The notes under the pieces are model-generated. The model worked only from the letters and a program-made list of their open reading frames with translations, did not search any database and was not told where the DNA came from. A stretch of DNA of 64,000 bases. Source: VFMC01 sp040398525 (GTDB taxonomy: Bacteria; Actinomycetota; Acidimicrobiia; Acidimicrobiales; Ilumatobacteraceae). The position numbers were made by a program, and so were the translations under genes. The stretch lies in the NCBI GenBank assembly GCA_040398525.1, contig JBBATY010000002.1, positions 124,001 to 188,000 of the forward strand, written 5' to 3'. This document shows positions 43,903 through 52,153 of this stretch, in pieces. Position 1 is the stretch's first letter; every line of letters begins with the position of its first letter.

Positions 43903-44318
43903 CCGCAGGGGAGTTGGCCGTGCTCTTGGCGGCCGTGCTGTGCTGCATCGGCTTCGCCGCGCTCGTGGTGGCCCTGCTGCGTGTGCTCGACATGTTGCGC
44001 TCCCTGCGCGACGAGGTTGCACACCTGCGCGCCGAGACGACGCCGCTGCTCGCCGAGCTCGAACGCTCGACCACCTCGGCTGCTGCAGTGATCGACACTG
44101 CACGCTCCGATCTCGACCGCTTCGACCGTGTGCTCGGATCGGCCGAGGCGATCAGTAGCGCGGTGTCGGGCAGCGGAGCCATCGCCCGTGCTGCGCTGAG
44201 CACACCGGTGATCAAGACAGCTGCACTTGCAACGGGAACGCAGCGCGCCTGGCGGCGTCTGCGCCGCAGGGATCGTGTGGAGATCGAGCGGACCCCGAAG
44301 GGGAGGAGATCGGCGTGA
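43899..44318 (+). CDS. DUF948-like membrane-anchored protein
   Basis: A 139-residue protein with one N-terminal transmembrane helix (about 5-27) followed by an alpha-helical, probably coiled-coil segment (LRSLRDEVAHLRAETTPLL) and a basic tail. This architecture and its place after rarA fit the DUF948 family of actinobacteria, which usually lies between rarA and alaS; alaS is not present here. The function is unknown. GTG 43899 overlaps the rarA stop, and the gene overlaps the next by up to 4 bases. Confidence 0.75.
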   Translation: MTAGELAVLLAAVLCCIGFAALVVALLRVLDMLRSLRDEVAHLRAETTPLLAELERSTTSAAAVIDTARSDLDRFDRVLGSAEAISSAVSGSGAIARAALSTPVIKTAALATGTQRAWRRLRRRDRVEIERTPKGRRSA

Positions 44319-44680
44319 TGAAGCGATTGCTGTGGTTCCTCGGTGGTGCAGCTGCCGGTGCCGCCGGTGTGGGCGCGGCCAAGCGCAAGGTTCGCACGGT
44401 GGCCAACGAGCTCGCCCCGGTGCAGGTGGCGCGCCGAGCCGGCGAGTCGGTGCTCGATCGTGGTCGCCGCGTGACCGATGCGATCCGCGAGGGTCGCGAT
44501 GCGATGTCGGCCAAGGAGCGCGAGCTGCGGGCCAAACTCGACGGCCGCGTGACATCGCTGGCCGATGAGGTCGACGACATCGACACGGTGCTCGTCGACG
44601 GCCGACCGGTCGAGCCCGGACAGGTGATCGTGCTGAAGCAGGTGCGCGACCGCGACGGCCGGGCGCGTCGGCGCGCCTGA
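44318..44680 (+). CDS. Small basic membrane-associated protein, unknown function
   Basis: A 120-residue protein starting MKRLLWFLGGAAAGAAGVGAAKRK, a short hydrophobic Gly/Ala helix and then a charged helical region. It resembles the small proteins that accompany DUF948 genes in actinobacteria (DUF6167-like), but I cannot confirm the family. GTG 44315 directly precedes the ATG and is an alternative start; GGGGAGGAG lies a few bases upstream. It probably forms one unit with rarA and the DUF948 gene. Confidence 0.65.
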   Translation: MKRLLWFLGGAAAGAAGVGAAKRKVRTVANELAPVQVARRAGESVLDRGRRVTDAIREGRDAMSAKERELRAKLDGRVTSLADEVDDIDTVLVDGRPVEPGQVIVLKQVRDRDGRARRRA

Positions 44681-44691
44681 CCCGGGCCGAC

Positions 44692-46113
44692 GTGAAGCAG
44701 GCCGTCCTCGACGAGCTCCGAGCAGTGCTCGGGGCGGAACGTGTCAGGGTCGGCGCCTCCGAGCTCGGCGTCTATCGACGCGATGCATCAGGCATCGTCG
44801 GGGCCGCAGGTGCCGTGTGCTTCCCCGTCAGCACGACCGAGGTGAGAGACCTCGTCCGCGTGTGCGCTCGCAACGCGCAGCCATTCGTCGCCAGAGGATC
44901 GGGCACCGGGCTGGCGGGTGGCGCCACCCCCATCGACGGTGCGGTCGTCATCGCCCTCACCAAGATGAACCGGATCCTCGAGGTCGATCCGGTCCATCGA
45001 CTGGCCTGGGTCGAGCCTGGCGTCCTCAACCTCGACCTCACTCGAGCCGTAGCAGCCCACGGCTTGCACTTCGCCCCCGACCCGAGTAGTCAGCAGAGCT
45101 GCTCGATCGGCGGCAACGTCGCCAACAACTCGGGTGGACCGCACTGCCTGGCCGATGGTGTCACCTCGGCGCACGTGCTGGCCTGCGAGGTGGTCCTTCC
45201 CGACGGCGAGGTGGTGGTGCTCGGCAGTGAATCTGGGGAGGTCGACGGCTACGACCTCCGGGGAGCGTTCGTCGGGAGTGAGGGCATGTTCGGGATCGCG
45301 ACCCGGATCTGCGTGCGCCTCACCCAGAACCCACCCGATGTGCGGACGATGCTCTTCGACTACGACACTGTCGAAGCCGGGGCTCGTACGGTGAGCGCGA
45401 TCATCGCCGCAGGGATGGTGCCAGCGGCGCTGGAGATGATGGACCAGCTGTGCCTCCAGGCTGTCGAGGCCTACATCCATGCCGGACTGCCCACCGATGC
45501 GGCTGCCGTGCTGCTGGTCGAAGTGGTCGGGCCACCCCACGGTGTCGCCCACGACGTCGAGCGGATCGTCGAGTTGGCGCGCAGCCACGGGTGTAGGTCT
45601 GTCCGCATCGCGGCCGACGAGGCCGAGCGGGCACTGATCTGGAAGGGCCGCAAGACCGCCTTCGGCGCCGTGGCGCGGATCAAGCCGAACTACTACCTGC
45701 ACGACACCGTCGTGCCGCGACGGGCACTGCCAACCGTCCTGGCCCAGGTGTACGAGATTGCTGCACGGCACGAGTTGCTCGTGATGAACGTGTTCCACGC
45801 CGGTGACGGGAACCTGCACCCATTGCTCGTCTTCGATGCTCGCGACCCGGGGGTGCTCGATCGCGTCCATGCGGCGGGGGAGGAGATCGTTCGTGTCTCG
45901 GTCGCTGCCGGTGGTGTCTTGAGCGGCGAGCACGGGATCGGACTCGAGAAGCGCGACCTGATGCCCCTGATGTTCTCGCCGGTCGATCTCGAGGCTCAGG
46001 CCGCGCTGCGCCGAGCCTTCGACGTGGCCGGCCTCGCGAACCCGACCAAGGTCCTGCCGAGCCCAGCAAGCTGCGGCGACGTGCAGTCGGTCCCCGAGGG
46101 CGCCTGGATCTGA
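44692..46113 (+). CDS. glcD: FAD-linked oxidase, glycolate oxidase subunit GlcD-like
   Basis: Flavin subunit of a glycolate or D-lactate dehydrogenase complex, 473 residues. The PCMH-type FAD domain has FVARGSGTGLAGGATPIDG and DPSSQQSCSIGGNVANNSGGP, and the C-terminal domain has NVFHAGDGNLHPLLVFD and LSGEHGIGLEKRDLM with a metal-binding His set. GTG 44692 follows 11 bases after the small membrane gene. glcE is next after one base. Substrate choice between glycolate and D-lactate is not decided by sequence. Confidence 0.9.
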   Translation: MKQAVLDELRAVLGAERVRVGASELGVYRRDASGIVGAAGAVCFPVSTTEVRDLVRVCARNAQPFVARGSGTGLAGGATPIDGAVVIALTKMNRILEVDPVHRLAWVEPGVLNLDLTRAVAAHGLHFAPDPSSQQSCSIGGNVANNSGGPHCLADGVTSAHVLACEVVLPDGEVVVLGSESGEVDGYDLRGAFVGSEGMFGIATRICVRLTQNPPDVRTMLFDYDTVEAGARTVSAIIAAGMVPAALEMMDQLCLQAVEAYIHAGLPTDAAAVLLVEVVGPPHGVAHDVERIVELARSHGCRSVRIAADEAERALIWKGRKTAFGAVARIKPNYYLHDTVVPRRALPTVLAQVYEIAARHELLVMNVFHAGDGNLHPLLVFDARDPGVLDRVHAAGEEIVRVSVAAGGVLSGEHGIGLEKRDLMPLMFSPVDLEAQAALRRAFDVAGLANPTKVLPSPASCGDVQSVPEGAWI

Positions 46114-46114
46114 G

Positions 46115-46999
46115 ATGATCGACCTCGACGATCTGCTCTGTGCTGTCGCGGTCGACGGACCGGTGTGCCCGATCGGATCGGGTACTCGTGGCGGTGGCTG
46201 CGCGCAGGTGCGCCAGGTACGCGCCCCCGGTGGCATCGCCTGGGTGCAGCCCGACGAGATGACGGTGTGCTGCGGTGCGGGGACAGCCGTCGACGAGCTC
46301 GCAGTGGCTCTCGCCGAGGTCGGCCAGCGGACCGTGCTCCCACCAGGAGGGACGGTCGGCGGTGCGCTCGCCCACGGCGTCAGCGGCATTCGCCAGCTGG
46401 GCGACGGACCCCTTCGCGACGCGTTGCTGCAGACCCGTTTCGTCTCGGCGGCGGGGCTGCTGGTCACAGCAGGCGGCCCGACCGTGAAGAATGTGAGTGG
46501 CTTCGACCTGTGTCGGCTGCTCGTCGGTTCCCGCGGTGGGCTCGGGGTGCTCGGCGAGGTCATTCTGCGGACGAGACCACTGCCCAGCTTCAGCCAGTGG
46601 TACTCGCGGGCGTGCGACGATCCGCGATCGCTCCTGCGTTCGGTCTACCGGCCGGCGTCGATGCTGTGGGACGGATTGCGCGTCTGGGTGCTCCTCGAGG
46701 GGCATCCACGAGACGTCGACGAGACCGCCCGCGCGCACCAGCTCGAGCCGGCCGACGAGCCGTCCGTGCCCTCCGGTGGGCGTCGCCACGCGGCTCCCGG
46801 CGCTGCGGTCGATCTGGCCCGAACGCTCGACCCGGCGAGCTTCGTGCTCGAGGTCGGGGTCGGCGCGCTGCACCTCGACGATCCATCGGCGGTGGGGCCC
46901 GACACTGACCGGCCGGCGGGCATCGTTGCGCTCGAAGGTCGAATCCGGGCCGAGCTCGATCCTGCCGGCCGTCTGTGCCCGTGCCACGGCGCGCGGTGA
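46115..46999 (+). CDS. glcE: GlcE-like FAD-binding subunit
   Basis: The second flavoprotein subunit, 294 residues. It has a shortened FAD-binding domain: PIGSGTRGGGCAQVRQV, VLPPGGTVGGALAHGVSG and SAAGLLVTAGGPTVKNVSGFDLCRLLVGSRG, the last being strongly GlcE-like. It ends RLCPCHGAR. It follows glcD by one base and is followed after three bases by the kinase-like gene. glcF, the usual third gene, is 1.8 kb further on. Confidence 0.82.
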   Translation: MIDLDDLLCAVAVDGPVCPIGSGTRGGGCAQVRQVRAPGGIAWVQPDEMTVCCGAGTAVDELAVALAEVGQRTVLPPGGTVGGALAHGVSGIRQLGDGPLRDALLQTRFVSAAGLLVTAGGPTVKNVSGFDLCRLLVGSRGGLGVLGEVILRTRPLPSFSQWYSRACDDPRSLLRSVYRPASMLWDGLRVWVLLEGHPRDVDETARAHQLEPADEPSVPSGGRRHAAPGAAVDLARTLDPASFVLEVGVGALHLDDPSAVGPDTDRPAGIVALEGRIRAELDPAGRLCPCHGAR

Positions 47000-47002
47000 G
47001 CG

Positions 47003-47908
47003 ATGGCGGACGCCTCGCTCTCGCTGCCGTTCGTTGCCTCACCGGTCGGGGACCTGGCGGCAGCCGCCGCTGCTGCCAGCGAGGCAGCACGGCAGTGGGG
47101 CCTCGAGGCGCCGGAGTTCCTGCGGGCAGGGATGAACGCTCTGTTCAGCTGTGGCGACGAGATCGTCCTCCGGGTCGGACGCGTGACGGCCGACCCCGCA
47201 GCAGGTCCGTGGCTCGTCGAGCATCTCGCCCGAGCCGGCCTTCGGGTGCCACGGCCGCTCGGGCCTGATCCTGTCGGCGTCGGCGAACTGACGGTGTTCG
47301 CCCAGGTGCGCGAGAAGCCCGCTGGCCCGGTCGACTGGCGCGAGGTCGGGGCAATGGTGGCGCAGCTCCACCGCCTCGACCCCGAACCGATCCGTGCCCG
47401 TCACCCGTTGCCCCGCGCCGCCTCATTTCCCTGGTGGGACTTCCCGCGACTGCTTGCCGAGGTCGACGACCTGCTCGACGACCAGGCGAGAGCTGGGCTC
47501 GAACGCGCCGTCGAGGAGCACGGTTCGTGGCATCGGCGCGATTCGGTGCAGGTGGTCTGCCACGGCGACGTCCACCCGGGCAACGTGCTGCAGAGCGCTG
47601 AGGGTGCGGTCCTCCTCGACTGGGACCTGTTGTGCCTGGCCCCGGCTGCATGGGACCACGCACCGCTGATGACATGGACCGAGCGGTGGGGCGGCGAGCC
47701 CGGTGTCTACGAGCGCTTCAACGAGGGCTATGGATGCTCCTTGCGCGGTGACAGCACTGCCGAGAGCCTGGCGGTGCTGCGCCTCGCCGCAGCCACGCTG
47801 ATGCGGGTCCGGGCAGGCCGGAGCGATCCTGCGGCTGCCGCCGAAGCGGCTCGACGGCTCCGCTGGTGGCGGGGCGAGCCCGGTGCTCCTGTATGGACTG
47901 CTCAGTGA
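47003..47908 (+). CDS. Aminoglycoside phosphotransferase-family kinase
   Basis: A 301-residue kinase-fold protein. HGDVHPGNVL is the catalytic loop and LLDWDLL the metal-binding Asp motif of the APH/choline kinase family. The family includes many small-molecule kinases unrelated to antibiotics, so the substrate is unknown. Its position between glcE and glcF hints at a sugar-acid or metabolite substrate. It starts 3 bases after glcE and ends convergent with nei2 across 10 bases. Confidence 0.8.
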   Translation: MADASLSLPFVASPVGDLAAAAAAASEAARQWGLEAPEFLRAGMNALFSCGDEIVLRVGRVTADPAAGPWLVEHLARAGLRVPRPLGPDPVGVGELTVFAQVREKPAGPVDWREVGAMVAQLHRLDPEPIRARHPLPRAASFPWWDFPRLLAEVDDLLDDQARAGLERAVEEHGSWHRRDSVQVVCHGDVHPGNVLQSAEGAVLLDWDLLCLAPAAWDHAPLMTWTERWGGEPGVYERFNEGYGCSLRGDSTAESLAVLRLAAATLMRVRAGRSDPAAAAEAARRLRWWRGEPGAPVWTAQ

Positions 47909-47918
47909 GCTCTGGCGC

Positions 47919-48713
47919 TCACGACGGCTGACAGGTGGGGCAGAAGTAGCACGGACGACCCGCGAGCACGACAGCCTGGATGGGGGCCGTACAGCGAAGG
48001 CAGCGATCGCGCTTGTACACGTACGTTGCCTCGCCCCGACGCAATCGTCGGCCCCGTGGCCGGGGAAGCTCGCTCGGGTCGACGGTGATGATGCGGTTGT
48101 CGCGTACCCCTTGGCGGAGCATCCCCTGGGCGACGCTCCACAACGCGTCGAGCTCGGCGCGGTCGCAGTCGCGTCCTGCTCGGGAGGGATGGATGCCGCA
48201 CACGAACAGGGCCTCGGCGCGGTAGACGTTGCCGACACCGCAGATGACCGACTGGTCGAGCAGCAGGGCCCCGATCGCCTGACGTGACCGCGAGATCCGA
48301 TCGATGGCGAGCTCGGGGCGGGCGTCGCGGCGCAGCGGGTCCGGACCGAGCCGGGCCACGATCTCGTCGCGGACGGACGGATCGCCGACGGTGCACGCCG
48401 TCGGCCCGGCCAGGTCGATGGTGGCCTCGTCGCAGCGAAGGCGCATCCGCACTGCACCGACCGGTGGAGGTGGTTCGGCCCCACGGTGGATGCGGAACTT
48501 TCCGAACAGCCCGAGGTGCACGTGGCCGACCAGGCCGTTCGCCCACTCGTAGAACAGGTGCTTGCCGACCGCGTCGATGCGCTCGAGCCGTTGGCCGTCG
48601 ATCAGCGCTGCGTCCGGGAAGCGTCCCTGTGGGGAGCTGACCTCGACGATGCGGCCCGACAGCAACTTGCCGTGGTCGCGGGCGATCCTGTGGATGGTGT
48701 GGCCTTCGGGCAC
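47919..48713 (-). CDS. nei2: Fpg/Nei family DNA glycosylase, Nei2-like
   Basis: Base-excision repair glycosylase/AP lyase for oxidised bases, 264 residues. After processing of the initiator the N-terminus is PEGHTIHR, with catalytic Pro and Glu, and VGKHLFYEW is a conserved loop lysine region. GNVYRAEALF is the helix-two-turn-helix, and the zinc finger is CLRCTAPIQ with CYFCPTCQPS at the C-terminus. It resembles the actinobacterial Nei2 group. It lies antisense inside the glc cluster. GTG 48713 has TACGGT 6 bases upstream. Confidence 0.9.
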   Translation of the reverse strand: MPEGHTIHRIARDHGKLLSGRIVEVSSPQGRFPDAALIDGQRLERIDAVGKHLFYEWANGLVGHVHLGLFGKFRIHRGAEPPPPVGAVRMRLRCDEATIDLAGPTACTVGDPSVRDEIVARLGPDPLRRDARPELAIDRISRSRQAIGALLLDQSVICGVGNVYRAEALFVCGIHPSRAGRDCDRAELDALWSVAQGMLRQGVRDNRIITVDPSELPRPRGRRLRRGEATYVYKRDRCLRCTAPIQAVVLAGRPCYFCPTCQPS

Positions 48714-48719
48714 GGCGGC

Positions 48720-48725
48720 ACCGTA
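48720..48725 (-). promoter_or_regulatory. -10 hexamer of nei2
   Basis: TACGGT on the minus strand, 6 bases before the GTG at 48713. Confidence 0.5.
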
Positions 48726-48757
48726 GCGGCAGGCCGGTCTGGGGTGTCGCAGCGGAC

Positions 48758-48763
48758 TACGGT
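48758..48763 (+). promoter_or_regulatory. Candidate -10 hexamer of glcF
   Basis: TACGGT, 10 bases before the GTG at 48774; divergent from the identical nei2 hexamer. Confidence 0.4.
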
Positions 48764-48773
48764 GACACCTGCC

Positions 48774-49925
48774 GTGAGGTTGTCGATCGATCCGGACGAA
48801 CTTGCCACGTGTGTCGGCTGCGGCCTGTGCCTGCCGCACTGTCCCACCTTCCGCGCCACCGGCGAGGAGGCTCTTTCGCCGCGCGGCCGGATCGCTGCAA
48901 TGCGGGCTGTCGAGACCGAGGGCGCGCCGGTGACGGCTGAATTCGTCGAGTTCATGGAGACCTGCGTGCAATGTCGAGGCTGCGAGCCGGCCTGCCCGAG
49001 CGGCGTGCCATTCGGGCACCTGATGGAGGACACGCGCACGGCGCTCGCCGCCGACCACCGGATCGCGCCGCGCTGGCAGCGGCTCGGCTTCTCCGTCCTC
49101 GCTCGACACCGCCTGCTCCTCGTGGGTTCGACGATGCTGGCCCTCGCCCAACGCGTCCGGCTCGTGCCAGCCCGTCTGGGCCTCACCCGGCTGCCGCTGC
49201 GTCGTGGTCGAGCCGTGCGGCAGACCGGCTCTGACGTGTGGTTGTTCACGGGATGTGTGATGGATGCCTGGCAGCGCGACGTGCACCGGGCGACCGCCGA
49301 GGTCCTCGACGCCGTGGGTGTGGGCTACCGGCTCGCCGGTCGCGGCGGAGGATGCTGCGGCGCACTCCATGTGCATGCGGGCCTTACCGACTCGGCAGCC
49401 CGACTGGCCCGCGACGTCATCGACTCGATGCCTGGTGATGCCCCGATCGTGGTGAATTCGGCCGGATGCGGTGCTGCGCTGAGGGACTACGGCCATCTCC
49501 TCGGAGGTGCTGAGGCGGTCGCCTTCAGCGCCCGTGTCCAGGATGTGCACGAGTTCCTCGCTCCGCGCGTGGGTGCACTCACCCTCACCCGTCGACCTGA
49601 TCCTGTGATCGTCCAAGACCCCTGCCATCTTCGTCACGTCCAACGAGTTCACGGATCCGTGCGGGCCGTGCTGCAGTCGGTTGCGTCGATCGTCGAGCTC
49701 GACGACGACGGGCTGTGCTGCGGGGCAGGAGGTGCCTACTCTGCGCTGCAGCCCGACCTGGCTGGGCAGATCCGGACGCGCAAGCTCGATGCGATCGCAC
49801 GGGCTGGGGGCCATCTCGTCGCGAGCGCCAATCCGGGGTGCTCGATGCACCTGTCGACGGTCGGAGTGGAGGTGGTCCATCCCATGCAGTTGTTGGCCGC
49901 TGCACTTCCGAGGAGGTCCGGGTGA
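48774..49925 (+). CDS. glcF: GlcF-like iron-sulfur subunit
   Basis: Electron-transfer subunit of the glycolate/lactate oxidase complex, 383 residues. Two ferredoxin-type 4Fe-4S motifs are near the N-terminus (CVGCGLCLPHCP and CVQCRGCEPACP). Two CCG domains follow, with GGGCCGALHVHAG and GLCCGAGGAYSAL, as in heterodisulfide-reductase-like proteins. GTG 48774 begins immediately before the first cluster motif. It is separated from glcD-glcE by the kinase gene and antisense nei2. Its stop overlaps the next GTG by 4 bases. Confidence 0.9.
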   Translation: MRLSIDPDELATCVGCGLCLPHCPTFRATGEEALSPRGRIAAMRAVETEGAPVTAEFVEFMETCVQCRGCEPACPSGVPFGHLMEDTRTALAADHRIAPRWQRLGFSVLARHRLLLVGSTMLALAQRVRLVPARLGLTRLPLRRGRAVRQTGSDVWLFTGCVMDAWQRDVHRATAEVLDAVGVGYRLAGRGGGCCGALHVHAGLTDSAARLARDVIDSMPGDAPIVVNSAGCGAALRDYGHLLGGAEAVAFSARVQDVHEFLAPRVGALTLTRRPDPVIVQDPCHLRHVQRVHGSVRAVLQSVASIVELDDDGLCCGAGGAYSALQPDLAGQIRTRKLDAIARAGGHLVASANPGCSMHLSTVGVEVVHPMQLLAAALPRRSG

Positions 49926-50137
49926 GCGGCCCGTTCGACGACCTTGCCGAGCAGCTCGATTCGATCGCAGCCGAGCTCGACGACCGGGCCTTCGAGCTGC
50001 TGCGAGCCGCGGCAGCCGAGAGGCAGGGCCGACCTGTCGACGACAAGCGGCTCACCCAGGCTCGCCGGGCCGTCGAGAAGGCATCACGCCTCCTGCGCGG
50101 CAACGGTGCGGACCCGGAGTGGTCAGGCGACGAGTGA
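49922..50137 (+). CDS. Small helical protein of unknown function
   Basis: A 71-residue charged protein, SGPFDDLAEQLDSIAAELDD onward, predicted mostly alpha-helical with heptad-like spacing and no membrane segment or cysteine. I do not recognise it. The GTG start overlaps the glcF stop (GTGA), so it is coupled to glcF, which is the best argument that it is real. It is convergent with the MOSC gene across 3 bases. Confidence 0.6.
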   Translation: MSGPFDDLAEQLDSIAAELDDRAFELLRAAAAERQGRPVDDKRLTQARRAVEKASRLLRGNGADPEWSGDE

Positions 50138-50140
50138 CGC

Positions 50141-51019
50141 TCAGCCGTCGAGCACGACAACGTCGTCGCCGACGCTGACTTCGCCGGGCACGACAACGGT
50201 GGCATAGACCCCGACGTTCTGGTCGAGGTCGCGCACGATGTGCCGAAGCACCCGCCGGTCCTCGTCGATCGTGTCGTCGACGGCTCGGGTCACCATCACG
50301 CACCGCGGGCAGGCCTCGACGATCTCGAGCACGACAGCGCCGATGCCGAGCCGTCGACCGACCCAGCCGAACTCGGGGTGGCCGTCGAGCTCCGGGGTGT
50401 CGATCACCAGATTGGGTCGGAAGCGACGGACGTCGACGACGCTCTCGGGCAGCGCGGCCGACAGCGATCGGAGCGCCGAGGTGGTCATCAGCAACAGCGG
50501 GAAGGCATCGACGTAGGTGCCTGGGGGTGACTCGAACTCCATGATTGCGGGCGGGAAGATCGACAGGTCGGGGAGGGGCTCGTCGACGTTGCGCCCGAAC
50601 ACGGCACGCAACTCGGCGAGCAGATCGGTCGAGTCCGGGGCGCCGCGCCGATAGTGGTCGAGATCTGTTGCCGGTTGCAGTGGCCAGAGGGTGACCTGGT
50701 GCCCGAGCGAGGTCGAGACGACGCGGTGCACGTCGGGGTCGTCGGACCGAACGGTGCCTCCCTGGGGGAGCTCGATCTCGACGACCGAGCCGGGTCCGGC
50801 GGCCGGGTCGACGTACCGGGCGCCGAAGCGCATCAACCCCCCGAGCTTCTTCGCGCCGCGAATGCCTCCGCGCTCCTCGTCGCGGACCGCCCAGCTGCGG
50901 TCGCCGACCATCCCGTCAGCCGTCAGCGCTGCAGAGGCGACGGTCGAGCCGATCATCGACTTGACGGGGTGCTGCCAGAGCTCACCCACCCTCATCGTGG
51001 AGGCAGGTCCATCGCTCAT
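50141..51019 (-). CDS. MOSC domain protein
   Basis: A 292-residue protein with an N-terminal beta-barrel MOSC_N domain (about 8-130, VGELWQHPVKSMIGSTV) and a C-terminal MOSC domain (about 140-290). DVRRFRPNLVIDTPEL is a MOSC block, and EACPRCVMVTRAVD holds the conserved Cys that binds molybdenum cofactor or sulfur in YcbX/mARC-type proteins. It may reduce N-hydroxylated compounds, but that is inference. The start overlaps the tal stop by 4 bases, so it is the last gene of the tkt-tal unit. Confidence 0.85.
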   Translation of the reverse strand: MSDGPASTMRVGELWQHPVKSMIGSTVASAALTADGMVGDRSWAVRDEERGGIRGAKKLGGLMRFGARYVDPAAGPGSVVEIELPQGGTVRSDDPDVHRVVSTSLGHQVTLWPLQPATDLDHYRRGAPDSTDLLAELRAVFGRNVDEPLPDLSIFPPAIMEFESPPGTYVDAFPLLLMTTSALRSLSAALPESVVDVRRFRPNLVIDTPELDGHPEFGWVGRRLGIGAVVLEIVEACPRCVMVTRAVDDTIDEDRRVLRHIVRDLDQNVGVYATVVVPGEVSVGDDVVVLDG

Positions 51020-52146
51020 CCGTCGTTCCCGTCGGACGGGCTGGCCGACAGCGCCGCTGCTTTGTCGGCGAGCGCAGCGAGGAGGTGGTCGAAGCTCTCC
51101 TGGAAGCTCCTCACCCCGTCGTTCTCGAGCTTGGCGCAGACCTCGGCCATGTCGACGCCGACCTCGGCGAGCCCGGCCCAGACCGAGTCGGCCTCGTCGA
51201 GGTCGGCATCGATGCGCCGGTCGAGCGATCCGTGATCAGCGAACGCCGCCAGGGTTGCGTCTGGCAGCGTGTTGACCGTGAGCGGCCCGATCAGTTCATC
51301 GACATAGAGCGTGTCGGGGAACGCTGGATTCTTCGTCGACGTGCTCGCCCACAGCGGCCGCTGCACCCGCGCCCCGCGTGCGGCCAAGGCGTCCCAGCGC
51401 GGCCCGCTGAACGTCTGCTGGAAGGCTCGGTAGGCGAGCCGAGCCTGGGCGATAGCTGCCTTGCCGCGCAGGGCCAAGGCAGCCGGCGACCCGATGGCGT
51501 CGAGTCGGGCGTCGACCTCGCTGTCGACACGGCTGATGAAGAAACTGGCGACGCTCGCCACCCGCGAGAGCTCGGCTCCATCAACCCTCGAGTGCTCCTC
51601 GAGGCCTGCCAGGTAGGCATCCATCACCCTCTGGTAGCGGTCGAGGCTGAAGATCAACGTGACGTTGATGCTGCGTCCCTCGGCGATCATCTGCTGGATG
51701 GCAGGGATGCCTTCGCGGGTGCCGGGGATCTTCACCATCAGGTTCGCCCGGTCGATGCGCTGATGTAGCGATCGGGCAGCTACCTCGGTTCGAGGACCGT
51801 CGTAGGCCAGCCCGGGGTCGACCTCGACGCTCACGAACCCGTCACGACCCTGGCTGTCGCGGTGTAACTGGGCGAACCGCTCACAGGCGTCCTGGATGTC
51901 GGCGAGCACCAGCTCCCAGTAGGCGTCGCCGACTGGACGACCCTGCTCGATCAGGCCGCGGAACTGCTCGTCGTAGTCGCTCGAGCCCTGAATCGCCTTC
52001 TGGAAGATGGTGGGGTTGCTCGTGAGCCCGCGCACACCCTCGGCGATCAGTTGCTCGAGGGTGCCATCGGTGAGATAGCGGCGCATCAGGTTGTCGAGCC
52101 ACGGGCTCTGCCCGAATTCGGTGAAGAGGCGGGTGAGACGGTCCAT
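51016..52146 (-). CDS. tal: Transaldolase
   Basis: Pentose phosphate pathway enzyme of 376 residues, the longer actinobacterial type. GVRGLTSNPTIFQKAI is the N-terminal signature, and the Schiff-base lysine is in NLMVKIPGTREGI. NVTLIFSLDRYQRVMDAYLAG and VASFFISRVDSEVDARL are family blocks. AGGAG lies 4-8 bases before the ATG. It follows tkt after only 7 bases and overlaps the MOSC gene, so the three are probably co-transcribed. Confidence 0.95.
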   Translation of the reverse strand: MDRLTRLFTEFGQSPWLDNLMRRYLTDGTLEQLIAEGVRGLTSNPTIFQKAIQGSSDYDEQFRGLIEQGRPVGDAYWELVLADIQDACERFAQLHRDSQGRDGFVSVEVDPGLAYDGPRTEVAARSLHQRIDRANLMVKIPGTREGIPAIQQMIAEGRSINVTLIFSLDRYQRVMDAYLAGLEEHSRVDGAELSRVASVASFFISRVDSEVDARLDAIGSPAALALRGKAAIAQARLAYRAFQQTFSGPRWDALAARGARVQRPLWASTSTKNPAFPDTLYVDELIGPLTVNTLPDATLAAFADHGSLDRRIDADLDEADSVWAGLAEVGVDMAEVCAKLENDGVRSFQESFDHLLAALADKAAALSASPSDGNDG

Positions 52147-52153
52147 GCGACTC

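Noticed and set aside
47003..47908. Aminoglycoside resistance gene
   Set aside because: Only the general kinase motifs HGDVHPGN and DWD are present, and the genomic setting is metabolic with no mobile element. The family name does not imply resistance.
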